DNA of 45,718 bases from Desulfobacca sp. 4484_104. GTDB taxonomy: Bacteria; Desulfobacterota; Desulfobaccia; Desulfobaccales; Desulfobaccaceae. The stretch is taken from assembly GCA_002049795.1 (NCBI GenBank), contig MUKC01000021.1, positions 1 to 45,718 of the forward strand. The letters run 5' to 3'. Each line of letters opens with the position of its first letter. Position 1 is the first letter of the stretch. The notes under the pieces are model-generated. The model was given only the letters and a program-made list of their open reading frames with translations. It searched no databases and was not told the origin of the DNA. The translations under genes were made by a program, and so were the position numbers. This document shows positions 25,200-34,549 of the stretch, piece after piece.

Positions 25200-26171
25200 T
25201 TAAGAGCGCCCGGGTTGTTTCAGCGAGGCTTGTCCGAGCAACTTAATAAATTCCTGGAATAGTTTATGGTCCAATTTACCTTTAAATTCTTGCCACATCA
25301 AGGCCAGCGCCTCAAAAGAATGCATCGCCGGGCGATATGGGCGCCGTGTGGTCAAAGCGTCATAAATATCAACGATACGGGCCAAACGGCTGATCAACGG
25401 CAGCTCATCGCCGCCCAAGCCAAAAGGATAGCCGCTGCCATCTAAATCTTCATGATGCTGCAAGATGATGTTTTCCGCATCTGGCGGCAAGGGGTGAGTA
25501 GCCCTGACCAATTCCACCCCTAAAACAGGATGTTTCTTGATTTCGGCATACTCCTCGGGAGTCAGTTTCCCTGGTTTATTAAGAATTTCTTTATCAAGGC
25601 GGGTCTTGCCGATATCATGCAACAGGGCTCCTAAACCGTAATCGTTCAGCTTCACCTGACTCAGATCTGGGTTTAGACGATGCAGCAGGGCGACGAGCAT
25701 AAAACAGACGTTGACCGAGTGAGTATGGGTATAGTAATCATAAGCGGTGATTTGCAGAAGGTGATGTAAGACCTCGGGATGGGAGATGATCAGTTGCACC
25801 TGGCTCTTAGCGATGGTCTGGCAGTTCCGGATGTTTTTGGGTAAAGGTTGCAACAAGGCCTCCTGGACAATCTGCTGCGCGGTATCATATACCAAGCTTA
25901 CTTTAGTGGGCCAGGCCACGGCGTCACTTTGGATTACCTGCTCCACCCGGTTGAGCAAATATTTTATCTGAGCACTGCGCTCGGGTTTGGGGACAAAAAC
26001 CGTGGTTATCTTACATTGATTAAGGTATTGGCAGTTGTGAGGACTGAGCTGTTCCCGTGCCGATAGATAGAGAAAATAATGGTTCAGGGCGGCGCGCAGG
26101 TATATCGAGAACGGTAATTCCTGGCCCGGCTCCAGCGCACTTGTGGAGAGAGGATAAAATTCTTGACTCAT
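25200..26171 (-). CDS. HD-GYP domain protein (cyclic-di-GMP phosphodiesterase)
   Basis: A 323-aa protein. Residues 1-130 are an N-terminal region of the type often paired with HD-GYP. The C-terminal half is an HD-GYP domain with HSVNV, ALLHDIGKTRLD, the HHEDLDGSGYPFGL signature and a VDIYDALTT segment. With the GYP motif intact it should hydrolyse c-di-GMP. No membrane or receiver domain is present. Its Shine-Dalgarno is weak. Nearby motAB suggests a link to motility, though only by position. Confidence 0.92.
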   Translation of the reverse strand: MSQEFYPLSTSALEPGQELPFSIYLRAALNHYFLYLSAREQLSPHNCQYLNQCKITTVFVPKPERSAQIKYLLNRVEQVIQSDAVAWPTKVSLVYDTAQQIVQEALLQPLPKNIRNCQTIAKSQVQLIISHPEVLHHLLQITAYDYYTHTHSVNVCFMLVALLHRLNPDLSQVKLNDYGLGALLHDIGKTRLDKEILNKPGKLTPEEYAEIKKHPVLGVELVRATHPLPPDAENIILQHHEDLDGSGYPFGLGGDELPLISRLARIVDIYDALTTRRPYRPAMHSFEALALMWQEFKGKLDHKLFQEFIKLLGQASLKQPGRS

Positions 26172-26435
26172 TTCACGAAGATCGATTTATGGACCGGAAG
26201 CCTAACCGCCTTGAACAAAAAGCCCCATAAGTCAACTCCTAAAGTTTCTATCGGCATCAGCCGATAAATTCTTAAAGACTTCGGAAATTAAACAGGTTCC
26301 CCAGATCTTATAAATTAAAACAGCCGTGTCGGTATATTCAATCAAGGACGGAGGGCAAGCCGCCAGGGTAGGGCGAAGTGGTGACTGGTATTCCCTAACT
26401 TAACCTGAGGACAAAAACCCAAGATTAAGTAATCC

Positions 26436-27326
26436 ATGGATAAAACAACAATAATTGGTCTCCTGCTGGTAGCCCTGGTGGTAGTGGGGGGCCAATATCT
26501 CGAGGGTGGCTCCCTGGCGATGATCTTCCAAGTGACCGCCGCGGTGATCGTCTTGGGCGGGACCTTGGGCGCTGTCTGTTTAAGCTTCCCCCCCGCCCAT
26601 CTGCTGGTGGCGTGCCGGAGTTTAAGCCAGATTTTCTTTGAGCCCAAAGACGAAGCAAATCCCTTAATTGCCCAAATTACCGAATTTGCCTATCGCAGCC
26701 GCCGGGAAGGTATATTGTCCCTGGAAAGAGAGCTGGATAACCTCCCGAATGATTTCTTCCGTCGCACCCTGCAGTTGGTGGTAGATGGACTGGAACCCGA
26801 AACCATCCGGGACATCATGGAAATTGAACTGCGGCAGCTACGCGACAGCGGCTCGGTATCGGCTCGGGTCTTTGAAAGCGCCGGCGGCTATGCTCCCACC
26901 ATGGGCATCTTAGGGGCAGTATTCGGTCTGATCCAGGTCATGAATTATCTGACCGAGCCCAGCAAATTAGGCCCCGGTATCGCCGTGGCCTTTGTGGCCA
27001 CAGTATATGGGGTAGGTTCTGCCAACCTGCTGTTTTTACCCATTGCCCATAAACTTCAGCTACGTCATCAACGCCGGTTGTTATATAAAGAACTGGTGTT
27101 AGAAGGGGTGCTGGGGGTTTCGGCCGGGATACATCCACGCCTCATCGAGGAGAGATTGATCGGTCTGTTAGCGGGTTGGCCTTCGAAAACTCGGCGTCCT
27201 TTTTCTACTGCCAGCCTCTTTGTGGACCATACCCCGGCAGACCTCCAGGTTGAGCAAACCCTTCCTGCCGGCACCGCCAATCCGGAGCCCGGAGATTATG
27301 CAACACCGAACGTCACCCAAAACTGA
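26436..27326 (+). CDS. motA: Flagellar motor stator protein MotA
   Basis: A 296-aa MotA/PomA-type proton or sodium channel subunit of the flagellar stator. Four hydrophobic segments are visible: about 5-25, 30-50, 145-170 and 180-205. The loop between the second and third carries charged residues. FESAGGYAPTMGILGAVFGLI (the third segment, in part) has the conserved proline. The C-terminal 40 residues are a hydrophilic extension that overlaps motB. Start ATG follows a weak CTGAGGA. First gene of motAB; no other flagellar genes are in the window. Confidence 0.95.
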   Translation: MDKTTIIGLLLVALVVVGGQYLEGGSLAMIFQVTAAVIVLGGTLGAVCLSFPPAHLLVACRSLSQIFFEPKDEANPLIAQITEFAYRSRREGILSLERELDNLPNDFFRRTLQLVVDGLEPETIRDIMEIELRQLRDSGSVSARVFESAGGYAPTMGILGAVFGLIQVMNYLTEPSKLGPGIAVAFVATVYGVGSANLLFLPIAHKLQLRHQRRLLYKELVLEGVLGVSAGIHPRLIEERLIGLLAGWPSKTRRPFSTASLFVDHTPADLQVEQTLPAGTANPEPGDYATPNVTQN

Positions 27327-28143
27327 TCCCAAAAATTCTCAACAAGAGCGGTGGCTGATTTCCTATGCCGACTTTATCACCCTCTTATTGGCCTTTTTCG
27401 TTGCCATGTATTCCGTCAGCCGGTTGGACCAGGAACAATTGATTGAGGCCCAGGCGTCCATTCATCAGGCGATCCATTCCTACCTCCCTCAGGTCAGACC
27501 AAATCTTGCTCCCCTTAAAGGTAAAAGTAGTGAGAAAGTGGACTCTTCCGCGGTCCTCCGTCCAATGCCAGACCAGGTTCAGGTTTCGTCTCCGGCCGAT
27601 CTTTCCCAATTGCGACAGGTAGAGGAGGAGCTGATCCGTAATTTAAAGGCTAGTCCGGATTTTAAAGATGTCCAGATATTGAACACCCCTCAGGGCATGC
27701 TACTGCGTTTTCGGGACCTGGTGTTTTTTGATACTGCCAAGGCCGAGCTGCGGCCGGAGGTTTATCCTTTGCTGGATAAGATGGCATTAATATTTAATAA
27801 AATCCCCAATGAGATCATGGTCGAGGGTCACACTGATAATCGTCCCATCAACACCACGCAATACCCTTCTAACTGGGAACTATCCACTGCCCGGGCCACG
27901 GCTTTGGTGCGGTATCTGGTCGAGCACGCCCATATCGAACCTCGGCGGTTAGCGGCCGCGGGTTATGGACCATATCATCCGGTCGCCGACAACCGGCATG
28001 AAACCGGACGTCAGGCAAATCGCCGGGTAGATCTAATCATTAAATCTGTCCCCCTTGTCTTGCCGCCTAAAACTGCAAAATCCTCGCCCCCGAATGACCC
28101 GGAGACGTGGTCCAAGACTAACCAAGATGATTTTCAGGGGTAG
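27298..28143 (+). CDS. motB: Flagellar motor stator protein MotB
   Basis: A MotB-type protein of about 281 aa. N-terminal membrane helix SYADFITLLLAFFVAMY carries the conserved ion-binding Asp. The periplasmic part has a C-terminal OmpA-like peptidoglycan-binding domain (VEGHTDNRPI, WELSTARATALVRYL, RQANRRVDLII). It anchors the stator to the cell wall. ATG 27298 is chosen over upstream starts because it places the helix at the right distance and has CCGGAG nearby. It overlaps motA by 29 bp, so translation is probably coupled. Confidence 0.95.
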   Translation: MQHRTSPKTDPKNSQQERWLISYADFITLLLAFFVAMYSVSRLDQEQLIEAQASIHQAIHSYLPQVRPNLAPLKGKSSEKVDSSAVLRPMPDQVQVSSPADLSQLRQVEEELIRNLKASPDFKDVQILNTPQGMLLRFRDLVFFDTAKAELRPEVYPLLDKMALIFNKIPNEIMVEGHTDNRPINTTQYPSNWELSTARATALVRYLVEHAHIEPRRLAAAGYGPYHPVADNRHETGRQANRRVDLIIKSVPLVLPPKTAKSSPPNDPETWSKTNQDDFQG

Positions 28144-28158
28144 AGGTGGTTTGGCATC

Positions 28159-28172
28159 TAGGACGCGCCCTA
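28159..28172. repeat. Dispersed repeat core TAGGACGCGCCCTA
   Basis: An exact copy of the 14-bp core found at 5887-5900, placed 15 bp after the motB stop. The first half of the hairpin (GGCGCG) is changed to GGCATC here. Confidence 0.55.
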
Positions 28173-28308
28173 TCTGAGACGATTTTAGAACAGGGTAATT
28201 TGACCAGATAGTCTAAGGATTATTCTTCCCTCGGTCCCAAGCCAAAAAATGACCCCCAAATCAGTTCCAAGACTTGCATAACCCTGATTTAAAAAGTAAA
28301 AATTATAG

Positions 28309-29235
28309 ATGGAAAGTTTTTGGCGGCTAGTCGGCTGGCGACCAAGCTTTTTAGTAGTGGTTATGACCATGTTTATGGGGCTGATGCCTTCTTTTCCGGT
28401 CGAAGCCCGGGTTTATACCGACCAGTCGGAGCGCCGGGTGTCAGTGCCGGATAACCCGCAACGACTGGTGGCCCTGGCGCCCAGTATCACCGAGATTATT
28501 TTTGCCCTGGGTCAGGAAGCGCGGCTGCAAGGCGTTACCCAATTCAGTGACTATCCCGCGGCTGCACGTTCTTTGCCCAAAATCGGCTCCTACATTCATC
28601 TGGACCTGGAACGGATAATGGCCCTGCGCCCCGATCTATGCATCGGCATTAAGGACGGCAATCCCAAGTACGCGGTGGACCGCTTGACCGAGTTGGGAAT
28701 ACCGGTCTATGTGGTAGATCCCCGCAATTTAGCCGGGTTAATGCAGTCTATCCGGGAGATCGGTGAGTTGCTGGGGGCCTCGGACCAGGCCCAAAGACTG
28801 GTGGCTGACATGCAGCGTCGCCTGGATCAAATTAAGGCTTTGGTCACTAAGCACCCTGACCGCCCCAAAGTTTTCTTACAGATCGGCATTTCGCCCATTG
28901 TTTCGGCCGGTTCCAATACTTTTCTCGATGAGCTTATTTCTCGGGCCGGGGGTCAGAACCTGGCCGCCGGAGCGGAAGCTTATCCCCGGTTCAGCAAGGA
29001 GCAGGTCCTGGCCCTGCAACCGGAAATTATCATTATTACTTCGATGACCAGAGGCGGGGCTTTTGAACAGATCAAAGCCGAGTGGAGCCAGTGGCCTCAC
29101 CTGCCGGCTGCTCAAAACCAACGTATTTTTGTAGTGGACTCCGATATTTTCGATCGTCCCTCGCCCCGGATGATCAAAGCCCTGGAAGTCTTATTCGGTC
29201 TTATCCACCCCGAACTGCGGAGCCAATTGCCTTGA
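28309..29235 (+). CDS. btuF: Periplasmic cobalamin-binding protein (BtuF-like)
   Basis: A 308-aa ABC substrate-binding protein of the BtuF/FhuD class. Signal peptide with a long hydrophobic region, likely cut after PVEA. The segments RLVALAPSITEIIFALG, GVTQFSDYPAAA and LPKIGSYI are typical of the B12-binding subgroup, but iron-siderophore binding cannot be excluded. First of three overlapping genes with the permease and ATPase. No cobalamin riboswitch was found before it, unlike the dehydrogenase operon. Confidence 0.85.
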   Translation: MESFWRLVGWRPSFLVVVMTMFMGLMPSFPVEARVYTDQSERRVSVPDNPQRLVALAPSITEIIFALGQEARLQGVTQFSDYPAAARSLPKIGSYIHLDLERIMALRPDLCIGIKDGNPKYAVDRLTELGIPVYVVDPRNLAGLMQSIREIGELLGASDQAQRLVADMQRRLDQIKALVTKHPDRPKVFLQIGISPIVSAGSNTFLDELISRAGGQNLAAGAEAYPRFSKEQVLALQPEIIIITSMTRGGAFEQIKAEWSQWPHLPAAQNQRIFVVDSDIFDRPSPRMIKALEVLFGLIHPELRSQLP

Positions 29236-30242
29236 ACCTGCACCAGCCGCCACTCCTCCGGCGTCTCGTGAGCATCTCGGTGCTGCTTACCCTGTTGCTA
29301 CTGGTCAGCGCGGTTCTGGGTCTGGGTCTGGGGTCGGCTCCACCTCAACTGGTCGAAAGTCTGGGGGTGCTGTTTGGTCAGGCTGATCCGCAGTCGATGA
29401 CGGCCACCATCATCTGGCGTCTGCGTCTGCCGCGGGTGCTGCTGGCCGCCCTGGTAGGAGCTACCCTTTCGCTGGGAGGACTGGTATTTCAAGCCCTGCT
29501 GCGCAATCCGCTGGCCGAGCCGTACATCCTGGGAGTGTCGGGCGGCTCTGCGGTCGGGGCCATACTGGGTATCTTGCTGGGTCTGGCCCCCTTTCCAGGC
29601 GTGGCCTTGTTGGCGTTTGTGGGCAGTATGGCTACTCTGCTGTTGGTTCTGATCCTGGCAGCCGGGCGGGCCGCCTCTCAGAAAGGCTCTTTATTATTGG
29701 CCGGGGTCATGGTGAATGCCTTCTGCTCGGCGGTCATTATGTTTTTTATCTCTATTACTCAGGATGCCCGCCTGCACAATATCATTTACTGGCTGATGGG
29801 CGATCTGTCTCAGGCCTCGCCGGATCGCTTGGCATTGCTGTTATACTTGTTGCCTCCCTGTATTGTGCTGATTTTCCTATTGGCCCGGCCCCTGAATCTG
29901 CTGGCCCTGGGGGAGGAAGTGGCTATGTACATGGGCATTAACGTCAAGACCGTGTCCTATATGCTGTTGGTCATCACCTCGCTCATGGTCAGTGCCATTG
30001 TCTGCCAGTCCGGTCTGGTGGGTTTTGTGGGGCTGGTCATCCCGCATTTGCTGCGGCTGCTCTTGGGCCCGGATCATCGGCTGTTAATCCCGGCCTGTGT
30101 GTTGGGCGGCGGCAGCTACCTGGTGTTATGCGATCTCCTGTCCCGGCTCTTACCCTCCCAGGGCGAAATGCCGGTCGGGGTGATTACCGCCATCATCGGC
30201 GCGCCCTTATTTATCCTGCTCTTGCAAAGGGGCCGCGGATGA
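29232..30242 (+). CDS. btuC: FecCD/BtuC-type ABC permease
   Basis: A polytopic permease of about 336 aa with roughly ten membrane segments. Family marks include RLPRVLLAALVGATLSLGG, NPLAEPYILGVSGGSAVGA (both in part) and GLVGFVGLVIPHLLRLLLG. The start is TTG 29232, overlapping the btuF stop as TTGA, with GGAG nine bases upstream. The frame is open earlier, inside btuF, but that extension is not family-like. It forms the membrane channel of the BtuFCD importer. Confidence 0.93.
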   Translation: MNLHQPPLLRRLVSISVLLTLLLLVSAVLGLGLGSAPPQLVESLGVLFGQADPQSMTATIIWRLRLPRVLLAALVGATLSLGGLVFQALLRNPLAEPYILGVSGGSAVGAILGILLGLAPFPGVALLAFVGSMATLLLVLILAAGRAASQKGSLLLAGVMVNAFCSAVIMFFISITQDARLHNIIYWLMGDLSQASPDRLALLLYLLPPCIVLIFLLARPLNLLALGEEVAMYMGINVKTVSYMLLVITSLMVSAIVCQSGLVGFVGLVIPHLLRLLLGPDHRLLIPACVLGGGSYLVLCDLLSRLLPSQGEMPVGVITAIIGAPLFILLLQRGRG

Positions 30243-31045
30243 TTCCGGCCGTCAGAGTCGAAAATCTTGGTGTATCATATGGCAAGCGTGCCATTCTCCA
30301 TAATCTATCTTTCCAGATCCCGAACGGCAGTTTTTTTATCATTATCGGCCCCAACAGCTCCGGAAAAACCACGCTGTTGAAGACCATGGCCGGGGTGGTT
30401 AAACCCCAGCAGGGAGTGGTCGAAATCTTGGGGAAACCTCTGGCCGATTATGCCAAGAAGACCCTGGCCCAGAAAATCGCCGTGGTCCCCCAATATACCC
30501 CTACGGACGTGCCTTTTAAGGTCCTGGAAGTCGTCCTCATGGGGCGCTCCCCCCACCTGAGTCTGGCCGGTCTGGAGCAGAAACGCGATCTGGAAATCGC
30601 CGCGGCAGCCATGGCAGTGACCCGGGTCGACCACCTGGCGGACCGGCGACTGGATCAACTGAGCGGCGGGGAACTGCAGCGAGTGGTAATTGCCCGGGCC
30701 TTGTGCCAGCAGCCGCGGCTGATCATGTTGGATGAACCTACCGCCTCGCTGGACCTGGCCCATCAGGTGAATATCATGGACCTCCTGGAAGGCCTGCGGG
30801 AAGAACGGGGCCTGACGGTGATTATGATCTCGCACGATGTCAATCTGGCCGCCATGTATGGCGATCAACTACTGCTGCTGAAGGAGGGCCGGATCGTCAG
30901 CCTGGGCACCCCCCGCCAGGTACTAACTTATGCGGAGTTGGAACAGGCCTACGATTGCATGCTTCTGGTAGATGACAACCCCTTGCGGGATGTACCCCGC
31001 GTGACGCTGGTGCCCAAGAAGTTCCGGCACCAGTTAGACTGCTGA
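30239..31045 (+). CDS. btuD: BtuD-type ABC ATPase
   Basis: A 268-aa ATPase subunit. Walker A GPNSSGKTT, Q-loop VVPQYTP, signature LSGGELQR, Walker B LIMLDEPTASLD and switch His in MISHDVN are all present. ATG 30239 overlaps the permease stop as ATGA. It powers uptake of corrinoid or a siderophore. End of the btuFCD operon; a minus-strand gene follows 30 bp later. Confidence 0.93.
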   Translation: MIPAVRVENLGVSYGKRAILHNLSFQIPNGSFFIIIGPNSSGKTTLLKTMAGVVKPQQGVVEILGKPLADYAKKTLAQKIAVVPQYTPTDVPFKVLEVVLMGRSPHLSLAGLEQKRDLEIAAAAMAVTRVDHLADRRLDQLSGGELQRVVIARALCQQPRLIMLDEPTASLDLAHQVNIMDLLEGLREERGLTVIMISHDVNLAAMYGDQLLLLKEGRIVSLGTPRQVLTYAELEQAYDCMLLVDDNPLRDVPRVTLVPKKFRHQLDC

Positions 31046-31075
31046 TTAAGCTAGTCAGGATGCAACTCCAGGCCG

Positions 31076-31375
31076 CTATTTGCGTTTAAAAGGGACCACC
31101 TTGGCTTTAGGTTCGGGTTCAGTGGGCGACTGCGGCGGAAGCGGCTTGGGCGGAATAAGTTCCAGGCGCACCGGATTGCCGCCCATAGTGAATTCTGCCC
31201 CATTGATCTGACTATCTTCCAGAATCCAGGTGATATTACGGAGGGGGATACCTAAAACCAGCAGTTCGACCTGATACCAGCCCCGCTTAACATCCGGCTT
31301 GATATCGTTGATGCGGGCAAAAAAGGCCGGTTGACGGTTCATGTGGACCAGCACCAAATCATTGACGGTTGCCAT
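31076..31375 (-). CDS. Hypothetical protein, 99 aa
   Basis: A compact beta-rich protein (VHMNRQPAFFARINDIKPD, WYQVELLVLG) with a Pro- and Lys-rich tail. ATG 31375 is favoured: GGGG lies five bases before it; a GTG six bases earlier is possible. It resembles small conserved unknowns of sulfate reducers, but I cannot name a family. Convergent with btuD. Confidence 0.7.
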   Translation of the reverse strand: MATVNDLVLVHMNRQPAFFARINDIKPDVKRGWYQVELLVLGIPLRNITWILEDSQINGAEFTMGGNPVRLELIPPKPLPPQSPTEPEPKAKVVPFKRK

Positions 31376-31498
31376 GCGCACCCCGTATTGGATATAGTAA
31401 ATTAAGCTTTCGAGGTTTCACAGACCAAATTTAACATAATTACTTTTAAGACCACAAGTTTGATCTCAACCTTAAAGACCGCACAGCCGGGAGAACCG

Positions 31499-31921
31499 AT
31501 GCCATCAGAAGCTAACCACCCCCAATTTATTGATCTGAGCGATAAAATTAAAGAGGACGCGCGCGGCCTGGCCTATTTTCCGTTTCTAGCCGAGACAGAA
31601 TTAGGTGACCGGTCCGCGCTCCTGGAGAGTTTCCATCTGGTCTCGGTTTTGCCGGGCCAGGTGCGGGGTAATCATCAGCATCCCCACAAGCGGGAATGGC
31701 TCTACGTATTTAACGGGGAAGGCGATTTTATCTGGCAGGATGACCAGGGACAGCGGCACCAGCGGCGGTTGGCAGGGGACCGCACCATGGTAATCATCCC
31801 GCCTGGCATCCCGCATGCGCTGAGCAACGACGGCCCCCAAGTGCTTTATTTGCTGGCCTGGCGGTTGCCGGAAGTCTCAGGCAAGGCAGAACCGGATACG
31901 GTGCCCAGCCCGATAATTTAG
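31499..31921 (+). CDS. Cupin-domain protein
   Basis: A 140-aa single-cupin protein. The metal-binding pattern GNHQHPHKREWLYVFNGEG, with two His and one Glu, and the second motif IPPGIPHAL are clear. It resembles FdtA/WxcM-like sugar isomerase cupins. Function is uncertain: isomerase, binding or regulation. ATG 31499 follows GGGAGA. Confidence 0.85.
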   Translation: MPSEANHPQFIDLSDKIKEDARGLAYFPFLAETELGDRSALLESFHLVSVLPGQVRGNHQHPHKREWLYVFNGEGDFIWQDDQGQRHQRRLAGDRTMVIIPPGIPHALSNDGPQVLYLLAWRLPEVSGKAEPDTVPSPII

Positions 31922-31965
31922 AAAAGCTGATTTATCCTGTATCACCATTAGATGAATATCTCTGT

Positions 31966-32013
31966 AGGGGCTTGATCTATCAAGCCCTTTAGGGTGCAAT
32001 GAATTGCGCACCT
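31966..32013. terminator. Two hairpins between convergent genes
   Basis: GGGCTTGAT (31968-31976), CT, ATCAAGCCC (31979-31987), followed by TTT. Next, GGTGCAAT (31993-32000) pairs with ATTGCGCACC (32003-32012) with two extra bases. Probably a bidirectional terminator for the cupin gene and the PanE-type gene. Both stems have a REP-like look. Confidence 0.6.
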
Positions 32014-32023
32014 AATACAATGA

Positions 32024-33010
32024 TTAGTATTTTAATGTGATTGCTGTCTGGCCCGGCTCCCACTGGTCCCGGAGAGATGACTGTGATTCCAGAAAGCGAA
32101 TCAATTGGCAGATTGTCTGATTGTAAGGCGTGGCCAACTTTAGGGGCGCAGCATAGCGGCAGATGGCGCCGTTTAAGGCGTCGATTTCGGTGCGGCGGCC
32201 CTGGCGCAGATCCTGCGACATTGAGGGCAAGTGCGCGGCGGTGGGCGGCACTAAATTGGTCAGGAAATGTTGAAAATATCTTTCCGCCGTTGGCTGGCCT
32301 AAGGGTATGTGGCGGGCCGCGGCTACCTGATAGATTTCCTGAATCAGGGCCAACATTAACTCACGGGTGGCGGGATTTTCTGCCAACGCGCCGTAAGTGA
32401 CGCCGAGAATGGCGCCCAACGGATTGAGGGCACAGTTATAAAGCACTTTGTCCCATAAAGGGGTCAGGATATTGTCCACTACCGCAGTGGGAATGCCGGC
32501 CTGGTTGAGGTCGGCGGCCACCTGGGCCAGAGTGGCGGTCGGAGCCTGGGGGGAAATGGCCCCCAGCAATACCTTATCGGCGTAAACCGTAACCGTGGAC
32601 ACCCCAGGCCGGGAGATGGCCGCGCCAAAGATCACCCGCGCCCCGATAGTACACGCCGGGCCGAATTCCTGAGCCAGGATTTCCAAATTGCCCAGGCCGT
32701 TTTGCACTGAAATGATCAGACCGTGCCGCGCCAGCAGTTTTTTTACGGCCAGGGCCGCGGTCAGGGTATCAAAGGACTTGACACAGAGCAGGATAATATC
32801 AAAAGGCTCCGAGGCGGGTAGGGCGGGCTGCCATGCGGCGACCGGACCCAGGTGAAATTCCCCCCAGATGCCGTTGATGGTCAGACCCTGGGTGGTTAGA
32901 TGGTCAAAATGGGCGCCCCGACCGCAAAAGGTAACTGGGTATCCGGCGTGTTGCAGTAAACCGCCAAAGACCGTGCCCAAGGCCCCGGCACCCATGATCA
33001 AATATCGCAT
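32024..33010 (-). CDS. 2-dehydropantoate 2-reductase family protein (PanE/ApbA)
   Basis: A 328-aa NADPH-dependent ketopantoate reductase-like protein, a pantothenate-pathway step. N-terminal MGAGALGTVFGG is the dinucleotide-binding motif. Central LLCVKSFDT, SVQNGLGNLE and the C-terminal KVLYNCALNPLGAI (catalytic-Lys region) and SMSQDLRQGRRTEID are PanE hallmarks. ATG follows AGAGG six bases upstream. Several paralogous families share this fold, so the exact substrate is likely but not certain. Divergent from the zinc-ribbon regulator, 20 bp apart. Confidence 0.92.
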   Translation of the reverse strand: MRYLIMGAGALGTVFGGLLQHAGYPVTFCGRGAHFDHLTTQGLTINGIWGEFHLGPVAAWQPALPASEPFDIILLCVKSFDTLTAALAVKKLLARHGLIISVQNGLGNLEILAQEFGPACTIGARVIFGAAISRPGVSTVTVYADKVLLGAISPQAPTATLAQVAADLNQAGIPTAVVDNILTPLWDKVLYNCALNPLGAILGVTYGALAENPATRELMLALIQEIYQVAAARHIPLGQPTAERYFQHFLTNLVPPTAAHLPSMSQDLRQGRRTEIDALNGAICRYAAPLKLATPYNQTICQLIRFLESQSSLRDQWEPGQTAITLKY

Positions 33011-33030
33011 CCCAAGCCTCTGCTAATCCT

Positions 33031-33321
33031 ATGCTTACTCACCGACAGGCTATCAAAGAATTGTTAAAGGAGCAACCTCTTTCGCTGCGCGAGCTCTCCC
33101 AACAGCTGTCGCTCTCCGAGAAAGAGGTGCTGGAGCATTTGGGCCATATCGCCCGGGCCCCCGGCCCCGGCTATCGTTTCCAGATCACTCCGGCGGTCTG
33201 CCAGCATTGCGGCTTTGTCTTTAAAAAGCGGGACCGCCTGCGCACCCCCTCCCGCTGTCCACTCTGCCGCCACCAGTCAATTAGCCGCCCCCGGTTCGCA
33301 CTGCTCAAACAGGGAGGCTAG
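33031..33321 (+). CDS. Predicted transcriptional regulator, HTH plus zinc ribbon
   Basis: A 96-aa protein. The first half is a winged-helix type HTH (LSLRELSQQLSLSEKEVLEHLGHI); the second half is a zinc ribbon with CQHC and CPLC. This matches a small conserved group of predicted regulators of archaea and anaerobes (COG3357-like). It starts 20 bp from the divergent PanE gene, so it may regulate it. Confidence 0.8.
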   Translation: MLTHRQAIKELLKEQPLSLRELSQQLSLSEKEVLEHLGHIARAPGPGYRFQITPAVCQHCGFVFKKRDRLRTPSRCPLCRHQSISRPRFALLKQGG

Positions 33322-33335
33322 TTTTGCTTTAACCA

Positions 33336-33703
33336 TCATTCCAAACTCAGATAACAGGTCCAGGTGGGTTTGCTTCCCAGGGTCCGTCTGATCATCAACC
33401 AGACTTCTCGATCTGGCCGGCTATTTTTGGACAAGGTGACCCGTCTCTTAGTAAACTCGTATTCCACAGGGCCTTTCGTGCCTTCGGCAACCTTGCGTTT
33501 ATACCAGAAAAATTTGTTGAGGTGCTTAGCAAAAGTTTCTGCCTTGATCGGAGCCTTCTCCTGGACTTTGTCCTTTGGGGGGATGCCACCCAACTGAAAG
33601 AGTGGCATTTGCATCCCAAGATTCAGAGACTCTGGGAGATGTTGGAGACGATCAATGCCAAATCGGACTAGCTTTGGCAGGATTAAACCGGTAAGGCGTT
33701 CTT
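33336..33703 (-). pseudogene. Transposase fragment
   Basis: The minus-strand frame is open from about 33703 to a stop at 33336. It contains AETFAKHLNKFFWYKRKVAE, GPVEYEFTKRRVTLS and VWLMIRRTLGSKPTW, which look like the central part of an IS701/IS4-type DDE transposase. Both ends are missing and no inverted repeats were found. The best ATG in it is at 33614. Confidence 0.55.
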
Positions 33704-33784
33704 AAGGCATGACAAGCAGGCTACTCTCTCTAAAAAGTGGAGGTTATATGCGGGCCCTGGGTCGCGAAGGATTAGGAGGAACGA

Positions 33785-34072
33785 TTAAAGTATCCGGGTA
33801 AGCAGAGTACGATCCAGTTGATGGACGGCCATCAGGGTTTTCCGACTGCTATTTTGCAATTGATCGCAGAGAGAATCAACCAGATCTCGGGCCTGGTCCA
33901 CGGCATTTGGATCAGAAAGCAGAGCTCGCCGATTTTCACCGCCAACCAGGGTAATGACATCGGCTATCTCCAGGTCGGAGGTCGGCCCCTGGGCTTCAAC
34001 TCGCGTCTGCCGGGTCGAAGTCTTTTCTATCTTACCCCCCGCGATGATATGTAATAAATCGTTGACTTTCAT
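33785..34072 (-). CDS. Small hypothetical protein, FlgM-like?
   Basis: A 95-aa hydrophilic protein: MKVNDLLHIIAGGKIEKTS, a middle stretch SDLEIADVITLVGG, then helices ending HQLDRTLLTRIL. The overall plan recalls the anti-sigma factor FlgM, but the match is weak. ATG with AGAGAA three bases upstream. No flagellar operon is adjacent. Confidence 0.5.
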   Translation of the reverse strand: MKVNDLLHIIAGGKIEKTSTRQTRVEAQGPTSDLEIADVITLVGGENRRALLSDPNAVDQARDLVDSLCDQLQNSSRKTLMAVHQLDRTLLTRIL

Positions 34073-34549
34073 ATTCTCTGGGTGCTGCGTCTGGTATCAA
34101 TAACCGCGTCTCCATCGTCTTTCTTATCGGCACAAGAAAAACTAATCTTTAATAAAAGCAACTATGGCGATAAGCTCAAGCGACTCGCGCAATTTCGTCG
34201 ACAACGGTAGTTCTTTGGAATAGAATAACAGGACATGAAAATTCCATTGCCCCAAAAGGTGGCTTTTTAGAGATTAGCCGTAGCTTTACCGACCAGGGCC
34301 GGGATAGTTAAAGTCAGAGTAGGGGTCGGCGACGGTATGGTTTATCTGGCATACGGTCTGCATTCTGGATCAGAAAGTCAGGTCAAGGCGGTTGCCCCGT
34401 GGGCAGATATCCTCCTGGCCATGCCGCGAGAGTTATGGAATTTTCTACTCTTAAAGCACGAAATTTAGTTTCAGTCTTAAATAAGATTGGCTAAACGATG
34501 ATCTACACGGAGGTTAGCAGCTCCCCTAAAATTTAGCGAAAGGTAGCCC
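34073..34549. other. Intergenic region with a short coding remnant
   Basis: About 480 bp without a convincing gene. A 65-codon frame (34271-34468, plus strand) with no good start reads like a coding remnant (GDGMVYLAYGLHSG, AVAPWADILLAMP), but no family was recognised. Confidence 0.4.

Noticed and set aside
26280-26435. Possible c-di-GMP riboswitch before motA
   Set aside because: There are G-rich stems, but the GEMM core sequence is not there.
28144-28308. Possible cobalamin riboswitch before btuF
   Set aside because: I looked for the B12 box and the GTGAAAATCC-type core; neither is present.
33741-33799. 17-codon frame starting ATG near 33748 with a good ribosome site (MRALGREGLGGTIKVSG)
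   Set aside because: Too short to support as a gene; it could be the start of a lost gene, but nothing downstream continues it.
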